DNA from: Chitinophagales bacterium
GTDB taxonomy: Bacteria > Bacteroidota > Bacteroidia > Chitinophagales > JADIYW01
DNA length: 64,000 bases
Direction: 5' to 3'
NCBI GenBank assembly: GCA_020636535.1
Contig: JACJXT010000011.1
Span: forward strand, 1,674,001 to 1,738,000
Numbering within the stretch: position 1 is the first letter of the stretch; each line of letters starts with the position of its first letter. Under the pieces are notes generated by a model, which was not told the origin of the DNA, did not search any database, and saw only the letters and a list, made by a program, of their open reading frames with translations. Both the position numbers and the translations under genes were made by a program. Positions 8,230 through 15,662 of the stretch are shown here, piece by piece.

Positions 8230-8583
8230 TTATTCTTTTATTTTATTTTTAAAACCAATTATCATTTTTTGTAATTCAGATATTTTAGAATCAAGATTTT
8301 TAAATTGCTGATTATTTATCATATCTAATTCATATGATAATATAATCTGTGTTTCTAACTCAAAAGAAGAACCTAAAGCTATGTTTAAAAACTTATTAAG
8401 TTCTTTATCTGAATTTCTTCCAGTTCCTTCTGCAATATTAGATGGAATAGATAATGCACTTCTTCTCATTTGAGAAATAATTCCATAAGTTTCATTTTTT
8501 GGAAACTCATTAGTAAATGAATATATGGTTTTAGTTAACTCCATACTTTTTATCCAAATATCTAACTTTTTAAAATTGTGCAT
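8230..8583 (-). CDS. Four-helix-bundle protein (S23 / 23S rRNA intervening-sequence family)
   Basis: This 117-residue all-helical protein matches the family first seen as the protein in 23S rRNA intervening sequences. Family features seen are the start FKKLDIWIKSMELTKTIY, the central motif MRRSALSIPSNIAEGTGR and the later segment ALGSSFELETQIILSYEL. Members form pentameric helical bundles; one branch is the Avd accessory protein of diversity-generating retroelements. No reverse transcriptase or template repeat is seen nearby. The gene sits between thiolase and the bifunctional fad gene on the same strand and is bracketed by inverted copies of an intergenic repeat, which suggests it was inserted into the operon. 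Confidence 0.9.
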   Translation of the reverse strand: MHNFKKLDIWIKSMELTKTIYSFTNEFPKNETYGIISQMRRSALSIPSNIAEGTGRNSDKELNKFLNIALGSSFELETQIILSYELDMINNQQFKNLDSKISELQKMIIGFKNKIKE

Positions 8584-8617
8584 TGTCTAATAATCTAATA
8601 TCTTGATTCTATCTATC
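8584..8617 (-). repeat. Degenerate TTAGATT/CAAGA repeat, copy 2 (inverted)
   Basis: Read on the minus strand the segment contains agaatcaagatattagatta, matching the core of the copy at 8171-8216 in opposite orientation. It lies directly upstream of the four-helix-bundle gene. Confidence 0.5.
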
Positions 8618-8624
8618 TTAAAAA

Positions 8625-11021
8625 TTAATTTCTTAGTGGTTTTCCTGTTTGTAACATGTGTTGGATTCTTTCTAGTGTTTTCTTTTCACCACATAATGAT
8701 AAAAATGCTTCTCTTTCTAAATCCAATAAATATTGTTCAGATACTTTGCTTTCAGCAGATAAATCGCCACCACATAATACAAAGGCAATTTTCTTAGCAA
8801 TTTTTGCATCGTGTTCTGAAATATATTTTCCAGCTACAAATGATTCTACACCAACATACAATGAACCTAATCCAGTTTTTCCTAAAACAGTAATATCATT
8901 TCTATGTGCTGGCTGAGTATAACCTTCTTCGTACATGCTTAAGACTTCTGCTTTAGCTTCTGCAATTACTCTTTTAATATTCACGACCATTCTATCTGTT
9001 CCTTTTCTTAAAATTCCCATATCCATTGCTTCTGTAGCAGATGTAGCTACTTTAGCCATAGCAATTTGTAAGAATTTTTCTTGTAGCGTAGGAATTTGAA
9101 CATCACCAGCTGTAAAACTATCAGAAGCTCTTAAAGCAAATTCTTTTGTTCCACCACCACCAGGTAATAAACCAACACCAACTTCTACTAAACCAATATA
9201 AGTTTCGGCAGCAGCAACAGCAACATCGCTATGCATAGTTACTTCGCAACCACCACCTAATGTCATGCCATGAGGTGCAGCAACTACTGGAATACCAGAA
9301 TATCTACAACGCATTGTAGTAGCTTGGAACTGACGAACAGCCATATCTAGTTCATCGAACTCTTGTTCCATAGCCATCATAGCAATCATCATTAAGTTAG
9401 CACCCACAGAAAAGTTTGTCGCATCGTTACCAATAACTAATCCTTTATAATCTTTTTCTGCTATGTCGATTGATTTATTGATAGCCGCTAAAACATCGCC
9501 ACCTAATGAATTCATTTTAGAAGTAAATTCTAAACAAACCACACCATCGCCAATATCGTGTAAAGTACCACCAGAGTTTTTCCAAACTGGTGTATTGCCT
9601 CTTAAATTATCTAATATGATAAAGCTTCCAGCACCAGGAATAGCTTGATAAGATTTTGAATTTTGGTCGTAGTATTTATTTACGCCATTTTCTAATTTGT
9701 AAAAAGATGTATTTCCTGCAGCGACAAAATCTTTTACCCATTGAGCAATTGTTAATCCATCTGCTTCTGCTAACTCCATACCTTTTTCAATACCTACGAT
9801 GTCCCAATATTGAAAAGGACCTATATCCCAAGCAAAACCAGCTCTTAAAGCATCATCAATAGAATATAAGTTGTCAGAAATTTCTGGAATTCTATTGGAA
9901 ACATAAGCAAATAAACCTGCCAATGATTTTTTCACTAATTCAGCACCTTTATCATCACCTTTAATAAAAGCATTGATTTTATCTTTTAGACTTTCTGCTT
10001 TTTTAGCATTGTTTAAAGAAGCAAAATTAGGTTTAGTAACTGGTTCGTATTGTAAAGAATCTAAACGAAGTGCTAATAATTGAAATTTACCATTTTCATC
10101 AGTAGATTTTTCGTAATACCCTTTTTTAGATTTATTACCAAAAAATTTATTTTCTAGTAAGAAATCTACATATTTAGGAACTGCAAAAGCACTAGCTTGT
10201 TCATCATTTGGACAATTTTCTTTAATGCCCATCATTACTTTAGTACCAGTATCGTTTCCTACTAAATCAGATAATTTGAAAGTACCTGTTTTAGGACGAC
10301 CAATAGCTGGACCTGTTAAAGCATCAACATCTTCAATTTTTAAACCTAACTCGGTTGTTAACTGAAAAATTTTAGCCATAGTATAAACCCCAACTCTATT
10401 TGCAATAAAAGCAGGTGTATCTTTACACAATACAGTTTCTTTTCCTAAGAATTTATCGCCATAAGCCATTAAGAAATCAACCACACTTTTATCTGTATTT
10501 GGAGTAGGAATTACTTCAAACAATCTTAAATATCTAGGTGGATTGAAGAAGTGTGTTCCACAGAAATTCTTTTTAAATACATCGCTTCTACCTTCTTCTA
10601 GTAAATGAATTGGAATACCAGAAGTATTAGAAGTTACCAAAGTACCTGGTGTATAGTTTTTTTCTATTTTTTCAAATACTTGTTGCTTGATGTCTAATCT
10701 CTCTACTACCACTTCAATAATCCAATCGCAGTCTTTAATTTTATGCATGTCATCATCAAAATTACCTGTAGTAACTCTACTAGCAACAGATGGAGCATAA
10801 GCTTGAGCTGGTTTAGATTTTAAAGCATTTTGTAGCATTGTATCTACAATTCTGTTTCTTGCTTTTGGGTTGTTTTTTTCGGCTTCCGTTAAATCAAAAG
10901 GAACGATGTCAAGCAACAACACTTCTACACCAATATTGGCAAAGTGTAGTGCAATTCCGGAACCCATGACACCAGAACCTAAGACCGCTACTTTTTTAAT
11001 TAATCTTTGTTTTGTTTCCAT
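8625..11021 (-). CDS. 3-hydroxyacyl-CoA dehydrogenase / enoyl-CoA hydratase fusion
   Basis: It carries out the two middle steps of beta-oxidation: hydration of the enoyl-CoA and NAD-dependent oxidation of the 3-hydroxyacyl-CoA. The N-terminal half is the dehydrogenase, with Rossmann motif GSGVMGSGIA near residue 15, SNTSGIPI, FCGTHFFNPP and NRVGVY. The C-terminal half (from about 480) is a crotonase fold with NFSVGANL, GMTLGGGCE and EVGVGLLPGGGGTKE. The domain order is dehydrogenase then hydratase, the reverse of E. coli FadB. At 798 residues it is complete. It is the second gene of the operon, 15 bases after the TetR gene. Confidence 0.94.
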   Translation of the reverse strand: METKQRLIKKVAVLGSGVMGSGIALHFANIGVEVLLLDIVPFDLTEAEKNNPKARNRIVDTMLQNALKSKPAQAYAPSVASRVTTGNFDDDMHKIKDCDWIIEVVVERLDIKQQVFEKIEKNYTPGTLVTSNTSGIPIHLLEEGRSDVFKKNFCGTHFFNPPRYLRLFEVIPTPNTDKSVVDFLMAYGDKFLGKETVLCKDTPAFIANRVGVYTMAKIFQLTTELGLKIEDVDALTGPAIGRPKTGTFKLSDLVGNDTGTKVMMGIKENCPNDEQASAFAVPKYVDFLLENKFFGNKSKKGYYEKSTDENGKFQLLALRLDSLQYEPVTKPNFASLNNAKKAESLKDKINAFIKGDDKGAELVKKSLAGLFAYVSNRIPEISDNLYSIDDALRAGFAWDIGPFQYWDIVGIEKGMELAEADGLTIAQWVKDFVAAGNTSFYKLENGVNKYYDQNSKSYQAIPGAGSFIILDNLRGNTPVWKNSGGTLHDIGDGVVCLEFTSKMNSLGGDVLAAINKSIDIAEKDYKGLVIGNDATNFSVGANLMMIAMMAMEQEFDELDMAVRQFQATTMRCRYSGIPVVAAPHGMTLGGGCEVTMHSDVAVAAAETYIGLVEVGVGLLPGGGGTKEFALRASDSFTAGDVQIPTLQEKFLQIAMAKVATSATEAMDMGILRKGTDRMVVNIKRVIAEAKAEVLSMYEEGYTQPAHRNDITVLGKTGLGSLYVGVESFVAGKYISEHDAKIAKKIAFVLCGGDLSAESKVSEQYLLDLEREAFLSLCGEKKTLERIQHMLQTGKPLRN

Positions 11022-11036
11022 ACTAATAATACTTGT

Positions 11037-11621
11037 TTATATTTGTTTATTTGATTTAGATAATGATACTGCTGCAAATCGATTCATCAATCGTTCATAA
11101 GCATTGTGAATAAATTTAGCATCTTTATAAATTCTACTCATCATAACAGCACCTTCAAACTCTGCTACGGTTTGTTCTGCTAACAGTAACGCTGATTTCT
11201 TATCTGTTACTGCTTCAAAAATAAAAGCGACTGCATTCATCCAATCGGTGTAAAAATCTCTAATAAGATTGGCAAAATCTGGAATAACTCGTGCTGTTTC
11301 TACACCAATATTTCCCATAATATTACCTTCTGACAATAATATTCTTTCAGATTGTTGAAACATTTTTTCCATTCTTTCTTGTGGACTTAGTTGAGCGTCG
11401 TAAGCAATTGCAAATACTTTTACTTTAAAAATATTATGAGCATAGGCAATAACAGCACTCATTAATGCTTCTTTACTTGGAAAATAATGATACAAACTGC
11501 CTTTTAGCAAACCACATGCTTCTGCAATGTCAGCAACAGAAGTGTTGTGATAGCTCTTTTGGCGAAACAATCGTAGTGATTGTTTTAAGATTTCTTCTTC
11601 TGTAACCTTTTGCTTTGGCAT
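11037..11621 (-). CDS. TetR-family repressor heading the fatty-acid operon
   Basis: This 194-residue regulator has the TetR helix-turn-helix near residues 27-50 (TSVADIAEACGLLKGSLYHYF), joined to a helical ligand-binding domain with no family-level specificity visible. It is the first gene of the operon encoding beta-oxidation enzymes, and a palindrome suited to a TetR dimer lies 46 bases upstream of its start. By analogy with FadR-type TetR proteins it probably binds acyl-CoA and represses its own operon; this is an inference from context. Confidence 0.9.
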   Translation of the reverse strand: MPKQKVTEEEILKQSLRLFRQKSYHNTSVADIAEACGLLKGSLYHYFPSKEALMSAVIAYAHNIFKVKVFAIAYDAQLSPQERMEKMFQQSERILLSEGNIMGNIGVETARVIPDFANLIRDFYTDWMNAVAFIFEAVTDKKSALLLAEQTVAEFEGAVMMSRIYKDAKFIHNAYERLMNRFAAVSLSKSNKQI

Positions 11622-11666
11622 TTATTAGTGAATAGGCAATAAATGTAAGGAATGTTGGTAGTTTAA

Positions 11667-11680
11667 CAAACGGTTGTTTG
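11667..11680. promoter_or_regulatory. Candidate TetR operator
   Basis: caaac-ggtt-gtttg is a perfect 5+5 palindrome with a 4-base centre, in the only sequence upstream of the tetR-fad operon. Size and position fit autoregulation by the TetR protein. There is no experimental evidence. Confidence 0.5.
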
Positions 11681-11756
11681 GTAAAATAAAGTTAATTTAA
11701 TAAAAGCAATGCTTGCATTGGAATTTGTGGTAGTGAGATGTTTAGTATTGAGTGGT

Positions 11757-11792
11757 GAGACTTTTAGAGTCAAGATTTTTAGATGTTAGACT
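11757..11792 (+). repeat. Degenerate TTAGATT/CAAGA repeat, copy 3
   Basis: It contains cttttagagtcaagattttt followed by agatgttagac, the same core as the copies at 8171 and 40621. It lies between the fad operon and the degraded genes. Confidence 0.45.
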
Positions 11793-11795
11793 TAG

Positions 11796-12150
11796 CTAAT
11801 AAAATTCATGCTTATATTTTTCACCTATAGGTTTAGATTTAAATAATTCATATGCTGGGTATATTATTGCTTTATTTTTTTTGTTAATGTAATATAAAAT
11901 AGTAATAGTATCTCCGATACTTAATTTTTCATAAAACCCATAACTCCCTCCTTTATTTTCCTTATCTCCGATTATATATGCATATATATATAGGTCTCCC
12001 TTTTGGTGTACTAGTTATATCTGTAATTATGCCCTTTGTATATACGCCATTCTGCACTACTCGCTTTTTTGTTATACTCGCTCTTATCTCCCAAAAAAAG
12101 AGCAAGAATAATATAAGTAATATGCCTATTGCAGAGCCAATATATTCATA
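11796..12150 (-). pseudogene. Frameshifted small membrane protein gene
   Basis: On the minus strand one frame encodes a hydrophobic helix and a following segment (IGSAIGILLILFLLFFW, then KKRVVQNGVYTKGIIT and STPKGRPIYI). After a TA-rich tract at 11971-11994 the sense continues in another frame (AYIIGDKENKGGSYGFYEKL, DTITILYYINKKNKAIIYP, ending KYKHEFY and a stop at 11796). Read across the shift this is one protein of about 115 residues, one membrane helix plus a small beta domain, resembling DUF3592-type proteins. No start codon remains in the first frame. A second lesion at the 5' end is therefore likely. Confidence 0.65.
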
Positions 12151-12178
12151 AAATAGTATATATTAAAAAGTTAAAAGC

Positions 12179-12264
12179 ACTACTCACTACCATATCTTTA
12201 CTTTTTTTGAGTATATATAACCTTTGCTAGTTTTTACGCCTAATTTATTTACAACTACTACTAA
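12179..12264 (-). pseudogene. Remnant of the 3' end of a 3-hydroxyacyl-CoA dehydrogenase gene
   Basis: Minus-strand translation gives VVNKLGVKTSKGYIYSKKVK, which matches the C-terminal ANKLGVKTGEGFYVHTKGSK of the intact dehydrogenase at 34635-35528. The DNA also aligns past the stop region (shared actactcacta and tttttac-cctaattta words). Only about 25 codons survive and nothing upstream continues the frame. It is a relic of a second gene copy, lost before or during the rearrangements that left the neighbouring pseudogene. Confidence 0.6.
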
Positions 12265-12286
12265 ACTCCATTGGTTCTATATGGTT

Positions 12287-13645
12287 TCATCGTTTTTTCA
12301 AACCCAAATTATTCATTTTTTCTTCTAAGTCTGTTTTACTTAAATTAAGTGCAGTAGCTGTTTTAGCTGTATTCCAATCATTTTGAGCTAATTTACTTTC
12401 AATAAAACTGCGTTCCATATAATCTAAAAACTGTTGTGTATCATTGAAGTTATCAAACTGTATTGTGTTTTTAGTTGCTTCACTCTTACTTACATTAGCA
12501 TAATCAATTACATCTTGAACTTCTATTTGTTTATCAGACATAATAATCAGTCGTTCAATTACATTTCTCAACTCTCTGATGTTTCCTGTCCAGTTTTTTT
12601 CTTGCAAAGCAGCAACAGCTTTAGGTTCAATTTTCTTTTTGCTCATGCCATATTCTTTGCAAATATCTTCTAAGAAATAGTCTGCTAATTGCGGAATATC
12701 ATCTTTTCTGTCGTTTAAACTTGGCACATGAATTAAAATCACACTCAATCTATGGTATAAGTCTAATCTAAATCTATTGCTATCTGCTTCTTTAATTAAA
12801 TCTTTGTTGGTAGCAGCTACAATTCTTACATCAACAGTAATGTCTTTATCGCCACCAACTCTAGTAATTTTATTTTCTTGTAATGCTCTTAATACTTTAG
12901 CTTGAGCTTCTAAACTCATATCACCAATTTCATCAAGAAAAAGTGTGCCACCATTAGCTTGTTCAAACTTTCCAATTCTTTGTTTTACAGCAGAAGTGAA
13001 AGCTCCTTTTTCGTGTCCAAATAATTCGCTCTCTATTAATTCTGATGGAATAGCAGCACAATTGACCTCGATTAATGGTCCGTTTGCTCTATTGCTCTGT
13101 TCATGTATCCATCTGGCAACCAATTCTTTACCTACACCATTTTCACCAGTTACTAGCACTCTAGCTTCGGTTGGTGCAACTTTAGCAATGGTTTCTTTAA
13201 TTTTTAAAATAGGCATTGAGTCACCTACAATATCTTTAGATTTAGCAATCCTCTTTCTAAGAATCTTAGTTTCAGAAACTAAGTTAGCTTTGTCCATTGC
13301 ATTTCTAACGGTAATTAACAAACGGTTTAAGTCTGGTGGTTTTGGAATGTAATCGAAAGCACCTTTTTTTACTGCTTCTACAGCTGTTTCAATATTTCCA
13401 TGTCCAGATAAAACAATCACAGGAATATCGATAGCTTGTTCTTGCATTGCTGAAAGTACTTCTATACCATCTTTTTTAGGCATTTTTACATCTAAGATAA
13501 TTACATCGTATTTGTTTTTTACTATTTTTGCTAGACCATCTTCACCGTCGACAGCTTCTTCAATTTCAAATTTTTCGTATTCTAATATTTCTTTAAGCGT
13601 TCTTCTTATCGCTTTTTCGTCATCTACAATTAATATTTTTGCCAT
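12287..13645 (-). CDS. Sigma-54-dependent response regulator (NtrC type)
   Basis: A phosphorylation-controlled activator of sigma-54 promoters. The receiver domain (1-120) has VDDE and the phospho-acceptor Asp52 in IILDVKMP. The AAA+ domain has Walker A GENGVGKE (167-174), the sigma-54 contact loop GAFTSA (214-219) and Walker B GTLFLDEIGD (233-242). The C-terminus is a short Fis-like helix-turn-helix (NDWNTAKTATALNLSKTDLE). At 452 residues it is complete. No histidine kinase gene is adjacent, so its partner is elsewhere. Its targets cannot be read here. Confidence 0.95.
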   Translation of the reverse strand: MAKILIVDDEKAIRRTLKEILEYEKFEIEEAVDGEDGLAKIVKNKYDVIILDVKMPKKDGIEVLSAMQEQAIDIPVIVLSGHGNIETAVEAVKKGAFDYIPKPPDLNRLLITVRNAMDKANLVSETKILRKRIAKSKDIVGDSMPILKIKETIAKVAPTEARVLVTGENGVGKELVARWIHEQSNRANGPLIEVNCAAIPSELIESELFGHEKGAFTSAVKQRIGKFEQANGGTLFLDEIGDMSLEAQAKVLRALQENKITRVGGDKDITVDVRIVAATNKDLIKEADSNRFRLDLYHRLSVILIHVPSLNDRKDDIPQLADYFLEDICKEYGMSKKKIEPKAVAALQEKNWTGNIRELRNVIERLIIMSDKQIEVQDVIDYANVSKSEATKNTIQFDNFNDTQQFLDYMERSFIESKLAQNDWNTAKTATALNLSKTDLEEKMNNLGLKKR

Positions 13646-13683
13646 AGTTATTTATTCTTCCTCAAATTTTATTCCAAAAAAAG

Positions 13684-13987
13684 TAGGTTCATAAGCCGAG
13701 TTCTGTTTCTACACTATCATTTATCTTGGTTAATTATTACTAATTAACTCTAGCTATCTACCCCTCAACAAACAAAGCCGAGTAAGCTTTTGCTCTACGA
13801 GCTTGCTGATATACATGATATTTCAACGCTTGGAGTTTACCTTGTTTCACTACAGCATTACCTGTACTATTTTCTGTGGCACTGTTCTTTCTTTTTCAAG
13901 AAAATGGGCGTTACCCATCAAGCTACTCTGTGTTGCTCGGACTTTCCTTACTGTATTGCTACAGCACGATAGTGCGACCTACAACTG
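13684..13987 (-). ncRNA. rnpB: RNase P RNA (class A)
   Basis: The RNA component of RNase P, which removes tRNA 5' leaders. On the minus strand the 5' conserved core is aaggaaagtccgagcaacac followed by gggtaacgcc. Then come gtgccacagaaa and, at the 3' end, the hallmark agaactcggcttatgaacc. Helix P1 can be drawn between gtaggt at the 5' end and acctac at the 3' end, which sets the approximate ends; a T run follows. Reading frames over this interval are not genes. The ends are good to a few bases. Confidence 0.94.
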
Positions 13988-14175
13988 CAAAGATAATTGA
14001 TTTTTAGCATTTTTATTAGTGATTTGTTAGAGTGTTATTTTTTACTATAACTTCTACAGAGTTTCAATCCATAGATTTGGCTGTTGATTGAAAGTCCACT
14101 ATCTAAACATTATCACTAAAGGATAATTATCTTCATCTATTGGATTGTTGTGATGCTCTTAATATCAATTATTTT

Positions 14176-14604
14176 TTATCCATAAAATTTCTCTATATAA
14201 GCCATTGGTAATTTATGTACTCTTTTATTGAAATAGTCAAAATACACTACACCAGTTTTTAAAATAGCAAGTGTTTTATTTTCCTTTTTCTTGATGAAAT
14301 GAAAAACAGCATCAAAACCATACGAAGTAAAATTACAAACACCTATTGCACAAGTAATTTCATCGTGTAAAAAACCTTCACTCTTATATACAATCTGATG
14401 ATTAACAACGATAGTTCCAGTTTGTGCTATACTATCCATTTCTTCTAACTGTAAATGTTCAAAAAACTTAGGTCGAATAGTATTAGCATAAACCAATATC
14501 ATTTCATTGCCCATGTGGTTCGCAAAATTAATGTCTTGCTTTGCTATGGTAAATGTATAAGTAAACAACACTTTTTCTGGTATATCAATTTGTATTCTTT
14601 CCAT
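14176..14604 (-). CDS. Acyl-CoA thioesterase, hot-dog fold
   Basis: A 142-residue single hot-dog domain of the 4-hydroxybenzoyl-CoA thioesterase type. It has the typical opening (FTYTFTIAKQDINFANHMGNE), in which Asn/His near the helix start is the active-site region, followed by QIVYKSEGFLHDEITCAIGV and ending in YFDYFNKRVHKLPM. It would hydrolyse an acyl-CoA in the cytoplasm. It lies nine bases after tsaD on the same strand, so the two are co-transcribed. The substrate is unknown, and related proteins are often annotated only as thioesterase. Confidence 0.85.
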   Translation of the reverse strand: MERIQIDIPEKVLFTYTFTIAKQDINFANHMGNEMILVYANTIRPKFFEHLQLEEMDSIAQTGTIVVNHQIVYKSEGFLHDEITCAIGVCNFTSYGFDAVFHFIKKKENKTLAILKTGVVYFDYFNKRVHKLPMAYIEKFYG

Positions 14605-14613
14605 CTTTCTTTA

Positions 14614-15615
14614 TTATATTTTGGGTGATATTGGAATAGTAATATCACAAAATTCGTTTTTTAAATATTTATAATATCCACAAATAGCAATCATAGCCGC
14701 ATTATCTGTACAGTATTCAAATTTCGGAATATATACTTCAATATCATATTTATTCTTAATGTTATTTATTTCGTTTCTTAAGCAACTATTTGCAGCTACA
14801 CCACCAGCAATGCCAACCTGTTTAACTTGATATTGCTCTATTGCTAGTTCTAATTTTCTTATCAACTCATTTACAATATGTTGTTGAATAGAAGCAGCTA
14901 AGTCGTTTAAATTCTCTTGTATAAAATGTTCATTTTTTTGAGTGGCTTTATTCAAAAAATACATCACTTGAGTTTTAAAACCACTAAAACTAAAATCTAA
15001 ACTATCTACTTTACTTGGTGTAAACTTAAATGCATTCGGGTTTCCTTGCTGTGCTAATTGATCTAAAATTGGACCACCAGGATATTTTAATCCTAGCATT
15101 TTTGCAGTCTTATCAAAAGCTTCACCAGCAGCATCATCTATAGTGCTACCAATAATTTCCATTTGTAAATAATCTTTCACTAAAACCAATTGTGTATGTC
15201 CACCAGAAACAGTCAAACACAAAAAAGGAAATGTAGGTTGAGGTGCATCAATAAAATGTGCCATTACATGTGCTTCCATATGATGTACATCAATTAAAGG
15301 AACTGCTAGCGTTTGAGAAAGTGTTTTGGCAAAAACACCACCAACTAACAATGAACCAAGCAATCCAGGACCACGCGTAAATGCAATGGCGTTTATTGTT
15401 TTTTTGTTAATATTAGCTTGTTGAATCGCTGTATCAACAACAGGAATAATATTTTGAATATGAGCTCTACTCGCTAATTCTGGTACTACACCACCATATT
15501 GTTCGTGTATTTGTTGATTAGCAACTATATTTGAAATAATTTTTCCATCAATACAAACTGAGGCAGAAGTATCATCACATGAAGATTCTATTGCTAATAT
15601 AACCGAGCTAGGCAT
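14614..15615 (-). CDS. tsaD: tRNA N6-adenosine threonylcarbamoyltransferase
   Basis: TsaD transfers the threonylcarbamoyl group to A37 of tRNAs reading ANN codons, with TsaB and TsaE. The sequence shows the ASKHA-fold start (ILAIESSCDDTS), the QQIHEQYGGVVPELASRAH block, the metal-binding VHHMEAHVMAH, SGGHTQLV, DDAAGEAFDKTAK, the PGGP motif and a late GGVAANSCLR. At 333 residues the length is normal. It is divergent from tamB, with 47 bases between the two starts that must hold both promoters. Confidence 0.97.
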   Translation of the reverse strand: MPSSVILAIESSCDDTSASVCIDGKIISNIVANQQIHEQYGGVVPELASRAHIQNIIPVVDTAIQQANINKKTINAIAFTRGPGLLGSLLVGGVFAKTLSQTLAVPLIDVHHMEAHVMAHFIDAPQPTFPFLCLTVSGGHTQLVLVKDYLQMEIIGSTIDDAAGEAFDKTAKMLGLKYPGGPILDQLAQQGNPNAFKFTPSKVDSLDFSFSGFKTQVMYFLNKATQKNEHFIQENLNDLAASIQQHIVNELIRKLELAIEQYQVKQVGIAGGVAANSCLRNEINNIKNKYDIEVYIPKFEYCTDNAAMIAICGYYKYLKNEFCDITIPISPKI

Positions 15616-15635
15616 AATAATTGTTATAAATACCG

Positions 15636-15643
15636 TAATTTTG
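15636..15643 (+). promoter_or_regulatory. -7 box for tamB
   Basis: TAATTTTG matches the Bacteroidetes TAnnTTTG box and lies 19 bases before the tamB ATG. Confidence 0.5.
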
Positions 15644-15662
15644 TTGCAGTTGCAAAGGTAAT

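Noticed and set aside
8230..8583. Diversity-generating retroelement, suggested by the Avd-like four-helix protein
   Set aside because: No reverse transcriptase, template repeat or variable-repeat target is present nearby; the S23 family is far broader than Avd.
12945..13352. 135-residue plus-strand reading frame opposite the NtrC-type gene
   Set aside because: Antisense shadow of a well-conserved regulator, with no signal, domain or neighbour support.
13790..14000. Two overlapping plus-strand reading frames of about 60 residues
   Set aside because: They lie inside or over the RNase P RNA gene on the other strand and have no protein-like features.
14062..14093. CRISPR-like segment gtttcaatcc ... 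gattgaaag
   Set aside because: The ends resemble some type I/III repeats, but there is only one copy, no spacers and no cas gene in the window. It is a simple 8-bp hairpin, possibly part of a small RNA.
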